Shown piece after piece: positions 42,667-51,294 of a DNA stretch of 51,450 nucleotides. Source of the DNA: Bacillota bacterium (GTDB lineage: Bacteria; Bacillota; Clostridia; Clostridiales; Clostridiaceae); the NCBI GenBank assembly GCA_023451395.1, contig JAEXZL010000012.1:1-51450 (forward strand). Direction: 5' to 3'. A model generated the notes under the pieces. That model searched no databases and was not told the origin of the DNA. It saw only the letters and a list, made by a program, of their open reading frames with translations. The position numbers and the translations under genes are program-made. The first letter of the stretch is position 1. Each line of letters begins with the position of its first letter.

Positions 42667-43884
42667 CTACAAATAAATGGGCTTTCTTAAATAGTCCTCT
42701 GATGAAGAGATTGCAGGATTTAAAATGCTGTATGCAGCGGTACTTTGCAAATCAATTTTCAGCATATCAGTAGGCTCTTTTGGAATTTTAGTAATTATAT
42801 TTAAAGTGCTCTTATCTTTCATTTCCTTCAGTATAGCTCTACCTCTATCATTAAAAGCAAGAATTCTAATATAATCTGGAGCACTGTTTCTCAAGGTTTC
42901 TATAGGATAAGATTCAAAACCAATAAAATACTGACAAAGGATTCTGCTAAGTCTTGTATAGGTATATCTTTTACTTTTAGAACCTTCAATAAGGTCTTTC
43001 AAAGTAGCTGCATTTCTCACTTCATTATAGAGCTTATTGTCTAAGCCTTCTCTTACATCCGGAAGCCTATGAAGATTTTTGTTAAGTAACAATTTATATT
43101 TTAGATAAGGAAACATATCCTCTGTATGAACGAAATTGTAAAAGGCTTCATTCATGGCTTTTAGTGCTTGAAAGGTGCTATAGGGGACATAATGTGCTAT
43201 AGACTCTAGTTTTCCTTCTTTAAGAACATTTCTTAAGGCTGTGGCGCTGGCATATTCAGATACTGGCATAGGGTCATTATAGCCATCTCCCACCCTTTGA
43301 AGCGTAATTGGTTTTATAGCACTTCCTCTTCTTCTCAAGGCCTTGCAATATTCTATTGCTAATATATTATTTGGAGAGTTTATTACCTTCTCCAAATTCT
43401 CATAATCTATATAGGTATCACTTTTATTGCTTAAATAAGAAATTAAAGCAATTGATCTTGCTTTGGCAAAGGGCAGACCTTCCTTAATTTTCTTTTTTAA
43501 TAGTACTTTATATTCCCTAGGCTCATCCGCTAGAATATGGGCAAGCTCTTCAATTAATGTGATATCTCCGCTTTCAGAGCCAAAAGATAGGTAATCTACT
43601 ATCTGAGTATCTGTGAGAATATCAATGGCTCCCTTTGCAAAAAATTCTGCTGAGGATACACTAAATACTGCAGGTAATTCTATAATAAGATCAGCTCCAG
43701 CCATAATAGCCATCTCAGCTCTCTTCCATTTATCAACGATGGCAGGTATACCTCGCTGCATAAAACTTCCACTCATTATACATACAAGGGCGTCACAGCC
43801 TGTTACTTCTTTAGTATAATTGATATGATGTAAATGACCTTTATGAAAGGGATTATATTCACTAATAATTGCAGATATCTTCAT
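42667..43884 (-). CDS. tmcAL: tRNA(Met) cytidine acetate ligase (YlbM/TmcAL)
   Basis: A 405-residue nucleotidyltransferase-like enzyme that acetylates the wobble C34 of elongator tRNA-Met using acetate and ATP in Bacillus. It begins MKISAIISEYNPFHKGHLHHI, with the HxGH motif of adenylyltransferases, followed by MSGSFMQRGIPAIVDKWKRAEMA. Start ATG 43884 (minus) after AAGGTGA; an in-frame ATG at 43926 lies further up. It is divergent from pta-ackA, which make acetyl-phosphate and acetate; the proximity is standard in clostridia. Confidence 0.93.
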   Translation of the reverse strand: MKISAIISEYNPFHKGHLHHINYTKEVTGCDALVCIMSGSFMQRGIPAIVDKWKRAEMAIMAGADLIIELPAVFSVSSAEFFAKGAIDILTDTQIVDYLSFGSESGDITLIEELAHILADEPREYKVLLKKKIKEGLPFAKARSIALISYLSNKSDTYIDYENLEKVINSPNNILAIEYCKALRRRGSAIKPITLQRVGDGYNDPMPVSEYASATALRNVLKEGKLESIAHYVPYSTFQALKAMNEAFYNFVHTEDMFPYLKYKLLLNKNLHRLPDVREGLDNKLYNEVRNAATLKDLIEGSKSKRYTYTRLSRILCQYFIGFESYPIETLRNSAPDYIRILAFNDRGRAILKEMKDKSTLNIITKIPKEPTDMLKIDLQSTAAYSILNPAISSSEDYLRKPIYL

Positions 43885-43921
43885 ATATTCACCTTCTCTT
43901 AAGAATATATTTTTTAGGATA

Positions 43922-43950
43922 TTCACCTGTGTATTTTTTTATGCTATAAT
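43922..43950 (+). promoter_or_regulatory. Candidate promoter upstream of pta
   Basis: TTCACC (43922-43927), 17-bp spacer ending in TGC, TATAAT (43945-43950), an extended -10 type. It would give pta a leader of about 220 bases. A second, weaker candidate (TTGTTT 44061, TATAAT 44086, 19-bp spacer) lies nearer. The rest of the 43885-44180 gap holds no gene. Confidence 0.5.
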
Positions 43951-44180
43951 TAACCGGAAGATTTTTAATTTATGCTTAATTTTATTCGTGAAATATTATC
44001 AAAAATCTAAGTTTATTCTTTAAAATTAGAGTTAAATAACACAGATTTATTTTAAATTGGTTGTTTTCTACGGGAAAAACCGCCATATAATTGATATATC
44101 ATAATTTCTAGTTGTATGCAATTAGTATTAGAGGTATATTTATATATGTAAATAATATAGTATTGAAAGGAGAAAAGAAC

Positions 44181-45179
44181 ATGGAGCTTATGAACAAAAT
44201 TTGGGAAGCAGCTAAAAGAGATAGAAAAAGAATAGTGCTTCCAGAAGGAGAAGAAGAGAGAAATCTCGTGGCTTCTCAATCAATCAAAGAAAAAGGATTA
44301 GCAGATATTATCCTAGTAGGTAATGCAGAGACTATAAAAAGCAATGCTGAAAAATTAAATGTAAAACTAGAAGGTATAAAAATTGAAGATCCTGAGACTT
44401 CAGATAATCTTTCAAAATATGTAAAAGAGTTTTATGAAATTAGAAAAAATAAAGGCATGACTATGGAAAAGGCTGAAAAAATAGTCAGAGACCCGTTATA
44501 CTATGGAACCATGATGGTTAAACTAGGGGATGCAGATGGTATGGTATCTGGAGCAATTCACACAACGGGGGATCTTTTAAGACCTGGACTTCAAATAATC
44601 AAGACAAAACCTGGTGTATCTGTTGTATCTAGCTTTTTCATTATGATGGTGCCTGGCTCTAAGTATGGAGATGAAGGAATGCTTTTATTCTCTGATTGTG
44701 CAGTTAATCCTAATCCAACTGCAGAACAACTTTCATCTATAGCCATAGCAACAGCAGAAACCGCTAAAGATCTTTTTGGAATGGATGCAAATGTAGCTAT
44801 GCTTTCCTTCTCTACTATGGGCAGTGCAGATCATGAGCTTGTAGATAAAGTTAGAAAAGCTACAGAATTAGCAAAATCTCAAAGACCTGATTTAAATATT
44901 GATGGAGAACTTCAGTTAGATGCTGCAATCGTGTCTAAGGTTGCCGGTCAGAAGGCACCTAACAGCCCTGTAGCAGGAAAGGCAAATGTTCTTATTTTCC
45001 CAGATTTGCAGTCTGGTAACATTGGCTATAAGCTTGTTCAAAGATTCGCAAATGCTGAAGCAATAGGTCCTGTTTGCCAAGGCTTTGCTAAGCCAATAAA
45101 TGACTTATCAAGAGGATGTTCATCAGAAGATATTGTCAATGTTGTTGCTATTACTGCGCTTCAAGCTCAGAATATTTAG
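44181..45179 (+). CDS. pta: Phosphate acetyltransferase
   Basis: Converts acetyl-CoA to acetyl phosphate in the acetate pathway; 332 residues, the short clostridial type without the N-terminal regulatory domain. Motifs: RIVLPEGEEERNL, DADGMVSGAIHTTGDLLRPGLQ, PNPTAEQLSSIAIATAETA and ANVLIFPDLQSGNIGYKLVQR. Start ATG 44181, after AAAGGAG; an in-frame start at 44112 lacks a site. ackA follows 22 bases later, the usual pta-ackA operon giving ATP and acetate. Confidence 0.97.
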   Translation: MELMNKIWEAAKRDRKRIVLPEGEEERNLVASQSIKEKGLADIILVGNAETIKSNAEKLNVKLEGIKIEDPETSDNLSKYVKEFYEIRKNKGMTMEKAEKIVRDPLYYGTMMVKLGDADGMVSGAIHTTGDLLRPGLQIIKTKPGVSVVSSFFIMMVPGSKYGDEGMLLFSDCAVNPNPTAEQLSSIAIATAETAKDLFGMDANVAMLSFSTMGSADHELVDKVRKATELAKSQRPDLNIDGELQLDAAIVSKVAGQKAPNSPVAGKANVLIFPDLQSGNIGYKLVQRFANAEAIGPVCQGFAKPINDLSRGCSSEDIVNVVAITALQAQNI

Positions 45180-45201
45180 TTTATATAAGGGAGTGTTATA
45201 A

Positions 45202-46401
45202 ATGAAAATACTTGTAATTAATTGTGGAAGTTCTTCATTAAAGTATCAGCTGATTGATATGGAGGGACAACAAGTTCTGGCAAAAGGTTTAGTAGAAAGA
45301 ATAGGTATAGAAGGCTCAATTTTAACTCAGAAGGTTGATGGAAGAGATAAATATATAATTGAAGAGCCAATGAAAGATCATAAGGATGCAATTTCTATAG
45401 TTTTAGGTGCACTTGTTGATAGCAAGAATGGTGTGATAACCTCAATGGATGAGATAGCTGCCGTTGGCCACAGAGTGGTTCACGGAGGAGAAAAATATGC
45501 TCAGTCAGTATTGATTGATCAAGAAATCATGAGCTCCTTAGAGGATTGCGTAAAACTTGCACCATTACATAATCCACCTAATATTATCGGAATAAATGCC
45601 TGTCAAGAGCTTATGCCAAAGACACCTATGGTTGCAGTTTTTGATACAGCTTTCCATCAAACTATGCCTAAGGAAGCATATATGTATGCTCTTCCTTATG
45701 AGTATTATACAGATTATGGAATTAGAAAATATGGCTTCCATGGTACATCTCATAAATATGTTGCATTTAAGGCTGCTGAAGCTCTAGGAAAAAATATTGA
45801 AGATTTAAAGATAATCACCTGCCATTTAGGAAATGGTTCTAGCGTAACAGCAATTAAAAATGGTATTTCTGTTGATACAAGCATGGGCTTTACACCTTTA
45901 GAAGGATTAGCTATGGGAACAAGAAGTGGTAATTTAGATCCTGCTATAGTTCCTTTCCTAGTAAAAGAATTAAATGTATCTGCAGAAGAAGTTGGAAACA
46001 TCTTAAATAAGAAGTCTGGTGTTTTAGGTATTTCAGGTGTTAGCAGTGATTTTAGAGATATAGAGGATGCTGCTTCTCAGGGCAATGATAGAGCACAATT
46101 AGCTTTAGATATGTTTAATTATAGAGTTAGAGGATACATAGGCTCTTATGCTGCAGCTATGGGCGGTGTTGATTGTATAGTATTTACTGCAGGATTAGGA
46201 GAAAATTCCCCAGAGACTAGGGAAGCAATTTGTCAGGGTCTGGAATTCCTAGGAGTGGACTTTGATAGCTCTAAGAATAAAGTTAGAGGTAAACTTACAG
46301 ATATAAGCACTGAAACTTCCAAAGTTAAGGTATTCACTATACCAACAGATGAAGAATTGATGATAGCTAACGATACTCTAGATATAGTTACTAAACTATA
46401 A
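45202..46401 (+). CDS. ackA: Acetate kinase
   Basis: Makes ATP and acetate from acetyl phosphate; 399 residues. It starts MKILVINCGSSSLKYQLID (Asn7 and Ser-rich phosphate-binding loop). VAVFDTAFHQTMP, the Pro-loop RKYGFHGTSHKYV and CHLGNGSSVTAIKNG are intact, as is the C-terminal GLGENSPETRE. A conserved catalytic Arg lies in GHRVVHGG. The ribosome binding site is AAGGGAG. It is co-transcribed with pta. Confidence 0.97.
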   Translation: MKILVINCGSSSLKYQLIDMEGQQVLAKGLVERIGIEGSILTQKVDGRDKYIIEEPMKDHKDAISIVLGALVDSKNGVITSMDEIAAVGHRVVHGGEKYAQSVLIDQEIMSSLEDCVKLAPLHNPPNIIGINACQELMPKTPMVAVFDTAFHQTMPKEAYMYALPYEYYTDYGIRKYGFHGTSHKYVAFKAAEALGKNIEDLKIITCHLGNGSSVTAIKNGISVDTSMGFTPLEGLAMGTRSGNLDPAIVPFLVKELNVSAEEVGNILNKKSGVLGISGVSSDFRDIEDAASQGNDRAQLALDMFNYRVRGYIGSYAAAMGGVDCIVFTAGLGENSPETREAICQGLEFLGVDFDSSKNKVRGKLTDISTETSKVKVFTIPTDEELMIANDTLDIVTKL

Positions 46402-46409
46402 CAAAATTC

Positions 46410-46438
46410 TTGACTTTTATAGGCCTTCTCTATATAAT
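46410..46438 (+). promoter_or_regulatory. Sigma-A promoter for yceD-rpmF, with flanking inverted repeat
   Basis: TTGACT (46410-46415), 17-bp spacer, TATAAT (46433-46438). AGGCCTTCT in the spacer (46421-46429) is repeated inverted as AGAAGGCCT at 46503-46511, near the yceD start. Confidence 0.7.
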
Positions 46439-46540
46439 AAATTGTGTTTGTAAAGTAATTTTACTTGCAAGGAGTGAAAAAGACTCTTATCTATCTTGTG
46501 GAAGAAGGCCTTTCTATGATAGTATATAAGAGTTATCAAT

Positions 46541-47041
46541 ATGATATTAGAAATAAAAGATTTATCTAAACGAAAAAATTTCACAAAACATATTGATGAA
46601 GTTTTTAACAGTGAGTCCTTCCTTTATAATGGTGAAGAAATATCATTTCTTTCCCCGATAAAGGCTAAAGGTAAAGTATCTATACGGGAGGATTTAATCG
46701 AATTGGATTTAAATATATCCACTACACTTGAACTTACCTGTACAAGATGCTTAGATAGATATCCTTCAGATATAGATATAAATATATTTGAAGAGTATTC
46801 TCAAGATACAGAGCAAGATAATATTGATGTAATCCAAATAACCGAAGATTATATTGATTTGGAAAAGGTTATAAAGGATAATATCATATTAACTCTTCCC
46901 ATTAAGAAATTATGCAGAGATAACTGCAAAGGGCTCTGCCAAAACTGTGGTACAAATCTTAACCATAGTGAGTGCCATTGTTCTAAGGAAGATGTGGACA
47001 TAAGAATGGCAAAGCTTAAAGACTTGTTTTTATCTGAATAA
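46541..47041 (+). CDS. YceD/DUF177-family protein
   Basis: 166 residues of the DUF177 (YceD) family, the regular partner of rpmF. The motif TTLELTCTRCLDRYPSDIDI and the C-terminal CRDNCKGLCQNCGTNLN/ECHC cysteines suggest zinc binding. In plants and E. coli the family is linked to 23S rRNA accumulation. The ribosome binding site is poor; a 17-codon ORF (46516-46569) overlaps the start out of frame with a better AAGAAGG, so translation may be coupled. rpmF follows 14 bases later. Confidence 0.85.
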   Translation: MILEIKDLSKRKNFTKHIDEVFNSESFLYNGEEISFLSPIKAKGKVSIREDLIELDLNISTTLELTCTRCLDRYPSDIDINIFEEYSQDTEQDNIDVIQITEDYIDLEKVIKDNIILTLPIKKLCRDNCKGLCQNCGTNLNHSECHCSKEDVDIRMAKLKDLFLSE

Positions 47042-47055
47042 GGAGGTGTTTATAA

Positions 47056-47238
47056 ATGGGAAATCCAGCAAGAAGATTCTCTAAAGCTAGAAGAGATTCA
47101 AGAAGAGCTCAAACTTTTAAATTAAGCGCACCTGGTATTGTTGAGTGTCCACAATGCCATGAAATGAAGCTTGCTCATAGAGTTTGCAAGAGCTGTGGCT
47201 ATTATAAGGGTAAAGAAATTGTTGCATCAGAACAATAA
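47056..47238 (+). CDS. rpmF: Large-subunit ribosomal protein L32 (bL32)
   Basis: 60 residues; starts MGNPARRFSKARRDSRRAQ, with the zinc pair CPQC and CKSC in the second half, i.e. the zinc-binding form. The ribosome binding site AAGGAGG is strong. A terminator hairpin follows before plsX. Confidence 0.97.
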   Translation: MGNPARRFSKARRDSRRAQTFKLSAPGIVECPQCHEMKLAHRVCKSCGYYKGKEIVASEQ

Positions 47239-47262
47239 AGAAAGTCTTTTGACTTTCTTTTC
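47238..47262 (+). terminator. Terminator or attenuator between rpmF and plsX
   Basis: AAGAAAGTC/GACTTTCTT (47238-47246 with 47251-47259), TTTT loop, followed by T-rich sequence. It may let the ribosomal gene be expressed above plsX. Confidence 0.75.
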
Positions 47263-47292
47263 TTTATATAGAGGATAAGAGGTGAGTATAAT

Positions 47293-48309
47293 ATGAGAAT
47301 AGCTATAGATGGTATGGGAGGAGATCATGCTCCTCAAGCTATAGTTGAAGGAGTAGTAAAGGCTATAGAAGAGTATAAGGATATGGAAATAATCATAACT
47401 GGCAAGGAAGACATTATTAAGAATGAGCTTTTAAAATATAACTATGACAATAGTAGAATATCAATAGTTCATGCTGATGAAATTATATCCTCTAACGAGC
47501 CTCCAGTTATGGCTGTTAGAAGAAAGAAAAATTCCTCACTAACAAAGGCAGTCCAAATGGTCAAAGAGGGTACTGCTGATGCAGTTATTTCAGCAGGAAG
47601 TACAGGAGCGTTTCTAACGGCAGCTCTTCTCATAATAGGAAGAATAAAAGGGATTGACAGGCCTGCATTAGCTCCCTTGATGCCTGGTGTAAACGGAAAC
47701 TTTTTAGTTTTAGATTCTGGTGCTAATGCTGAATGTAAGCCTATCAATATTTCTCAATTTGCCTTGATGGGCAAAAACTATTTTGAAAATGTATTAGGTG
47801 TTAAAAACCCTAAAATAGGACTTATTAATATTGGTGCGGAGGAAGAGAAGGGAAATGACCTTACAAAAGCCTCCTATAAGCTTCTTTCTAATATGGATAT
47901 AAATTTTATTGGTAATGTTGAACCTAGATATATAAGTAATGGCGATGTTCAGGTTCTTCTTTGTGATGGTTTTGTTGGAAACACTGTTCTAAAGATGTAC
48001 GAAGGTGTGGCTATGAATATTTTCTCAATTATAAAAAAAGAGATTACATCAGGGATGATAAGTAAAATTGGCGCACTTCTCCTAAAACCTGTCTTTAAAA
48101 ATATTAAAAGCAAATTTGATTATAAAGAGCATGGCGGAGCTCCTTTCCTTGGAATAGATGGAATTGCAATAAAAGCTCATGGAAGTTCTAATGGAATAGC
48201 TATAAAAAATGCTGTTATGCAGGCAAAAAAGTTCTATGATAATGAACTAATTAATAAAATGAAGCAAGAGGTAAAAGTTTCAGTATCTCAGGATAATTCA
48301 GATAATTAA
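47293..48309 (+). CDS. plsX: Phosphate acyltransferase PlsX
   Basis: Makes acyl-phosphate from acyl-ACP, the first committed step of phosphatidic acid synthesis; 338 residues, membrane-peripheral. It starts MRIAIDGMGGDHAPQAIVEG. SSNEPPVMAVRRKKNSS, ADAVISAGSTGAFL and GHVE-like NVEPRYI with DGFVGNTVLK are family motifs. acpP follows, but through a separate promoter. No fapR gene is next to it, unlike in Bacillus. Confidence 0.97.
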   Translation: MRIAIDGMGGDHAPQAIVEGVVKAIEEYKDMEIIITGKEDIIKNELLKYNYDNSRISIVHADEIISSNEPPVMAVRRKKNSSLTKAVQMVKEGTADAVISAGSTGAFLTAALLIIGRIKGIDRPALAPLMPGVNGNFLVLDSGANAECKPINISQFALMGKNYFENVLGVKNPKIGLINIGAEEEKGNDLTKASYKLLSNMDINFIGNVEPRYISNGDVQVLLCDGFVGNTVLKMYEGVAMNIFSIIKKEITSGMISKIGALLLKPVFKNIKSKFDYKEHGGAPFLGIDGIAIKAHGSSNGIAIKNAVMQAKKFYDNELINKMKQEVKVSVSQDNSDN

Positions 48310-48340
48310 ATACCATAACAAGAAAATCTTGGTGAATATA

Positions 48341-48370
48341 TTGACTAATAAATGAATTATGTAATATTAT
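48341..48370 (+). promoter_or_regulatory. Sigma-A promoter for acpP
   Basis: TTGACT (48341-48346), 18-bp spacer, TATTAT (48365-48370), about 30 bases before the acpP start. Confidence 0.55.
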
Positions 48371-48401
48371 CTAATTATAGTAATGTAGGGAGGTGATACT
48401 T

Positions 48402-48635
48402 ATGACAGTTGAGAAAATAAAGGCAATTATTGCAGATAAGTTAAGTGTTGATGAGGATACAATTACATTAGAATCATCTTTTGTTGAAGATTTAGGAGCT
48501 GACTCCCTCGACATAGTTGAGCTAATAATGGCTCTAGAGGATGAATTTGAGCTTGAAATTTCCGATGAAGATGCGGAAGGAATTAGTACAGTTGGTGATG
48601 TGGTAGAATACATTAAATCACATACTGAGGAATAA
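48402..48635 (+). CDS. acpP: Acyl carrier protein
   Basis: Carries acyl chains in fatty acid synthesis; 77 acidic residues. The phosphopantetheine site is GADSLDIVELI with Ser35. Start ATG 48402 after GGGAGGTGA. It sits between plsX and rnc as in C. acetobutylicum-type order, without the other fab genes. A terminator follows. Confidence 0.97.
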   Translation: MTVEKIKAIIADKLSVDEDTITLESSFVEDLGADSLDIVELIMALEDEFELEISDEDAEGISTVGDVVEYIKSHTEE

Positions 48636-48637
48636 AA

Positions 48638-48661
48638 AAAGTCCCGTATATACGGGGCTTT
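48638..48661 (+). terminator. Terminator after acpP
   Basis: AAAGTCCCGT pairs with ACGGGGCTTT (one G-T pair) around ATAT. The T-run is short (TTTAATT). Confidence 0.75.
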
Positions 48662-48742
48662 AATTACATTATAAAGTTTATTCTTGAATCTACTTAGGTT
48701 AGTAGGTTGAAGAATAGACTTCTAGGAGTTGAACTTTTATTA

Positions 48743-49456
48743 ATGAATAATAGTATCATGATGAAAAATAATTTAGGTACCTTAGAAGATAAATTAGGAA
48801 TACATTTTGCAAATAAGAATCTTTTGATAACTTCTCTAACCCATAGCTCTTATGCTAATCAGTATAAAAATATCCAATTTAATGAACGTCTTGAGTTTTT
48901 AGGTGATTCAGTACTTCAGCTTACAATAACAGAGTATTTATTTAGCTACTTTAAAGAGAAAACTGAGGGTGAGCTTACAAAGCTCAGAGCATTGATTGTT
49001 TGTGAAAGCTCACTATATGAAGTTGCAAGAGAATTAGAATTAGGCAGCTATATTCGAATGAGCAAGGGTGAAGAGATAACTGGAGGAAGAGAGCGTATTT
49101 CCTTATTAGCGGACTGTATGGAAGCTGTTATTGCATCCATATATTTAGATGGAGGATTAGAGCAAGCTAAGAGATTTATAATTAGATATTTTACAGACAT
49201 AATCCACAAGGCAATAAATAATGAAATAGTACTAGACTATAAAACCAAGCTTCAAGAAATGTTACAAAAAAAAGGTGATATTAATATTAAATATAGTCTG
49301 GTTAAATATGAGGGGCCACCCCATAGAAGAAAATTTTATACTGCTGTAATCATTGAGAATAAAGCTCTGGGAGAGGGAACTGGCTTTAGTAAAAAGGAAT
49401 CAGAGCAAAATGCAGCTAGGAAGGCATTATTATTTTTGGAGGATTTGAATGGGTAA
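48743..49456 (+). CDS. rnc: Ribonuclease III
   Basis: Double-strand RNA endonuclease that matures rRNA; about 237 residues. The signature is NERLEFLGDSVLQLT (metal/catalytic), with LLADCMEAVIASIYLDGG, and a C-terminal dsRNA-binding domain (DYKTKLQEMLQKKG, then GTGFSKKESEQNAARKAL). The start is uncertain: ATG 48743, ATG 48758 or 48761, and TTG 48707 are in frame, and none has a well-spaced ribosome binding site. Its end overlaps the next gene by eight bases. Confidence 0.93.
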   Translation: MNNSIMMKNNLGTLEDKLGIHFANKNLLITSLTHSSYANQYKNIQFNERLEFLGDSVLQLTITEYLFSYFKEKTEGELTKLRALIVCESSLYEVARELELGSYIRMSKGEEITGGRERISLLADCMEAVIASIYLDGGLEQAKRFIIRYFTDIIHKAINNEIVLDYKTKLQEMLQKKGDINIKYSLVKYEGPPHRRKFYTAVIIENKALGEGTGFSKKESEQNAARKALLFLEDLNG

Positions 49457-50519
49457 AAGACATTACATTATTCCAATATTTGTCCCTCACTTAGGGTGTC
49501 CACATGATTGCACCTTTTGTAATCAAAGAAAAATAGCAACTCCTGAGGAAAATATGAACCATATAAAATGTAAGGATATTATTGAGAGCCATTTATCCAC
49601 TATACAAGGCAATGATTCCATTATTGAGATATCTTTCTTTGGAGGAACCTTCACTGCTATTCCTATGGAAAAGCAGAAAGAGTTACTTGAAGTAGCCAAA
49701 GAATATAAAGATAGTGGCTCTATAAATTATATTAGGTTATCTACAAGACCTGATTATATAGACGATAAAATTCTTGGTCATTTAAAGAGCTATGGAGTAG
49801 ATATAATAGAACTTGGGGTACAATCCCTCGATAATGACGTTTTAAAGGCCTCTGGAAGAGGGCATTCTTCAGCAGTGGTATATTATGCTTCTGAGCTAAT
49901 AAAGAGCTATGGCTTCATTTTAGGACATCAAATTATGCTAGGACTACCAGGTGATACTCCAGATAAGGATATAAAAACAGTAAAAGAAAGTATTACAATG
50001 AGACCTGATATATGTCGTATATATCCATCGTTAGTAATTAAAAATACTCCAATGGAACTTATGTATTATAGAGGACAATATAGGCCATATACCTTAGAAG
50101 AAACTGTTGATCTTTGTAAAAAGGTTTATTCTCTTTATAATGCCAATAATATTCAGATTATTAGAATAGGTCTTCAACCTACTGACAATATTAATGTAAA
50201 TGGTGATATAGTATCAGGGCCATTTCACCCTGCTATTAGAGAACTGGTAGAAGGAAGTCTTCTTAATGATATGATATTTGAAACTTTAGCTAATAAGCAG
50301 GGAAACTATGAGATTCATATCAGCAATAGGTATGTGTCACGGCTTTATGCTGATAAAAAAATATATTTTAATAAATTGAAGTCGAAACTTGAAAATATCA
50401 ATCTGAATGTACTAATGGATGAATCATTAGCAGTAGGAGAAATACGCATAGCTTATAATAATAATTTGACTAAACTATCCTTAAGGGATTACATGAAAAC
50501 AAAGGCTAAGAGTCTGTAA
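49449..50519 (+). CDS. Radical SAM protein, Elp3-like
   Basis: 356 residues with an N-terminal iron-sulphur motif, Cys17, Cys21 and Cys24 (CPHDCTFC), and the SAM region FFGGTFTAI and LSTRPDYI. The core resembles the Elp3 radical SAM domain, but the GNAT acetyltransferase domain is absent. Function unknown. Conserved next to rnc and smc in clostridia. The ATG lies inside the end of rnc, so translation is coupled; a terminator follows. Confidence 0.85.
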   Translation: MGKRHYIIPIFVPHLGCPHDCTFCNQRKIATPEENMNHIKCKDIIESHLSTIQGNDSIIEISFFGGTFTAIPMEKQKELLEVAKEYKDSGSINYIRLSTRPDYIDDKILGHLKSYGVDIIELGVQSLDNDVLKASGRGHSSAVVYYASELIKSYGFILGHQIMLGLPGDTPDKDIKTVKESITMRPDICRIYPSLVIKNTPMELMYYRGQYRPYTLEETVDLCKKVYSLYNANNIQIIRIGLQPTDNINVNGDIVSGPFHPAIRELVEGSLLNDMIFETLANKQGNYEIHISNRYVSRLYADKKIYFNKLKSKLENINLNVLMDESLAVGEIRIAYNNNLTKLSLRDYMKTKAKSL

Positions 50520-50521
50520 AT

Positions 50522-50565
50522 ATAAAGAAAGAGCATTTAACAAATGTTGAATGCTCTTTCTTTAT
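50522..50565 (+). terminator. Rho-independent terminator after the radical SAM gene
   Basis: A 16-bp stem (50522-50537 with 50550-50565) with a 12-base loop. The 3' arm is T-rich. Confidence 0.88.
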
Positions 50566-50714
50566 ATTATATTTAAGAATTATCCATTCATTTCATAATT
50601 CATTAATACATGTAACGACATATAATACTATACTCCTTGGAAGGATGCTGCTGTATAGTGAAGAGAGCTGTTATAACTTGTCGATATATAACTATATGTT
50701 AATCCTAGTACCGA

Positions 50715-50743
50715 GAAGGAAAAATTAAATGTATATAGAATAA
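50715..50743 (+). promoter_or_regulatory. Sigma-H-type promoter of spoVS
   Basis: GAAGGAAAA (50715-50723), 11-bp spacer, ATAGAATAA (50735-50743): both match RnAGGAwWW and RnnGAATww exactly. TGTCGAT at 50679-50685 resembles a Spo0A box (one mismatch). B. subtilis spoVS is a sigma-H gene. The rest of 50566-50714 holds nothing else I can name. Confidence 0.75.
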
Positions 50744-50808
50744 TATACCTATAAGTATAATTTTTTACATTACATTTATATATTTACTTACTTATAGGAG
50801 GATTGATT

Positions 50809-51069
50809 ATGGAAGTATTAAAGGTGTCAGCACAATCTCAACCAAAGTCTGTAGCAGGTGCTTTAGCAGCAGTATTAAGAGAAAACCTTTCTGCTGAAGT
50901 ACAAGCCGTGGGTGCAGGAGCAGTTAACCAAGCAGTAAAGGCTATTGCAATTACCAGAGGATTCGTAGCTCCTAATGGCATTGATTTAGTAGTTATTCCG
51001 GCTTTCTCAGAAATAATGATAGAAGGAGAGGAAAGAACAGCAATTAAGTTCATTGTAGAACCTAGATAA
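50809..51069 (+). CDS. spoVS: Stage V sporulation protein SpoVS
   Basis: 86 residues, the same length as in Bacillus, with an Alba-like fold. The sequence MEVLKVSAQSQPKSVAGALA, then VQAVGAGAVNQAVKAIAI and PAFSEIMIEGEERTAIKFIVEPR, is near-identical to the family. It acts in the shift to sporulation septation and late development; the molecular role is unclear. Start ATG 50809 after AGGAGGA; an in-frame TTG at 50803 is too close to the site. A sigma-H-type promoter precedes it. Confidence 0.97.
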   Translation: MEVLKVSAQSQPKSVAGALAAVLRENLSAEVQAVGAGAVNQAVKAIAITRGFVAPNGIDLVVIPAFSEIMIEGEERTAIKFIVEPR

Positions 51070-51084
51070 ATACCTGTTAATAAT

Positions 51085-51116
51085 GACCTTAGAGGAGACT
51101 CTTAGGTCTTTCTTTT
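51085..51116 (+). terminator. Rho-independent terminator after spoVS
   Basis: A 10-bp stem with one mismatch (51085-51094 with 51099-51108), GAGA loop, followed by TTTCTTTTT. Confidence 0.8.
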
Positions 51117-51181
51117 TATGCCTGTTATTGATATTTCTTTAAGAATAATATAAACTTAGATAGAGAAAAAGAGGTGATAAA

Positions 51182-51283
51182 ATGAGACCAACTAGGAGAG
51201 AAAAGCTTACAAAAATACTTGTTTATTGGTTAATTTTTATATTTTTAATCGGTCTTATACCTATGGTTCTTTTTTCTAGATAG
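51182..51283 (+). CDS. Unrecognised 33-residue single-pass membrane peptide upstream of smc
   Basis: Starts at ATG 51182, six bases after AGAGGTGA. A basic head (MRPTRREKLTK) is followed by one hydrophobic helix (about 12-31). It ends 11 bases before smc, so the two may share a transcript. I do not recognise a family. Head-in, tail-out topology is likely from the positive residues. Confidence 0.55.
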   Translation: MRPTRREKLTKILVYWLIFIFLIGLIPMVLFSR

Positions 51284-51294
51284 GGGAGTGAATA

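Noticed and set aside
44052..44279. 75-codon minus-strand ORF across the pta start
   Set aside because: Antisense to the pta leader and N-terminus, no ribosome binding site.
45596..45787. 63-codon + strand ORF inside ackA
   Set aside because: Alternative frame of acetate kinase; the real frame carries all family motifs.
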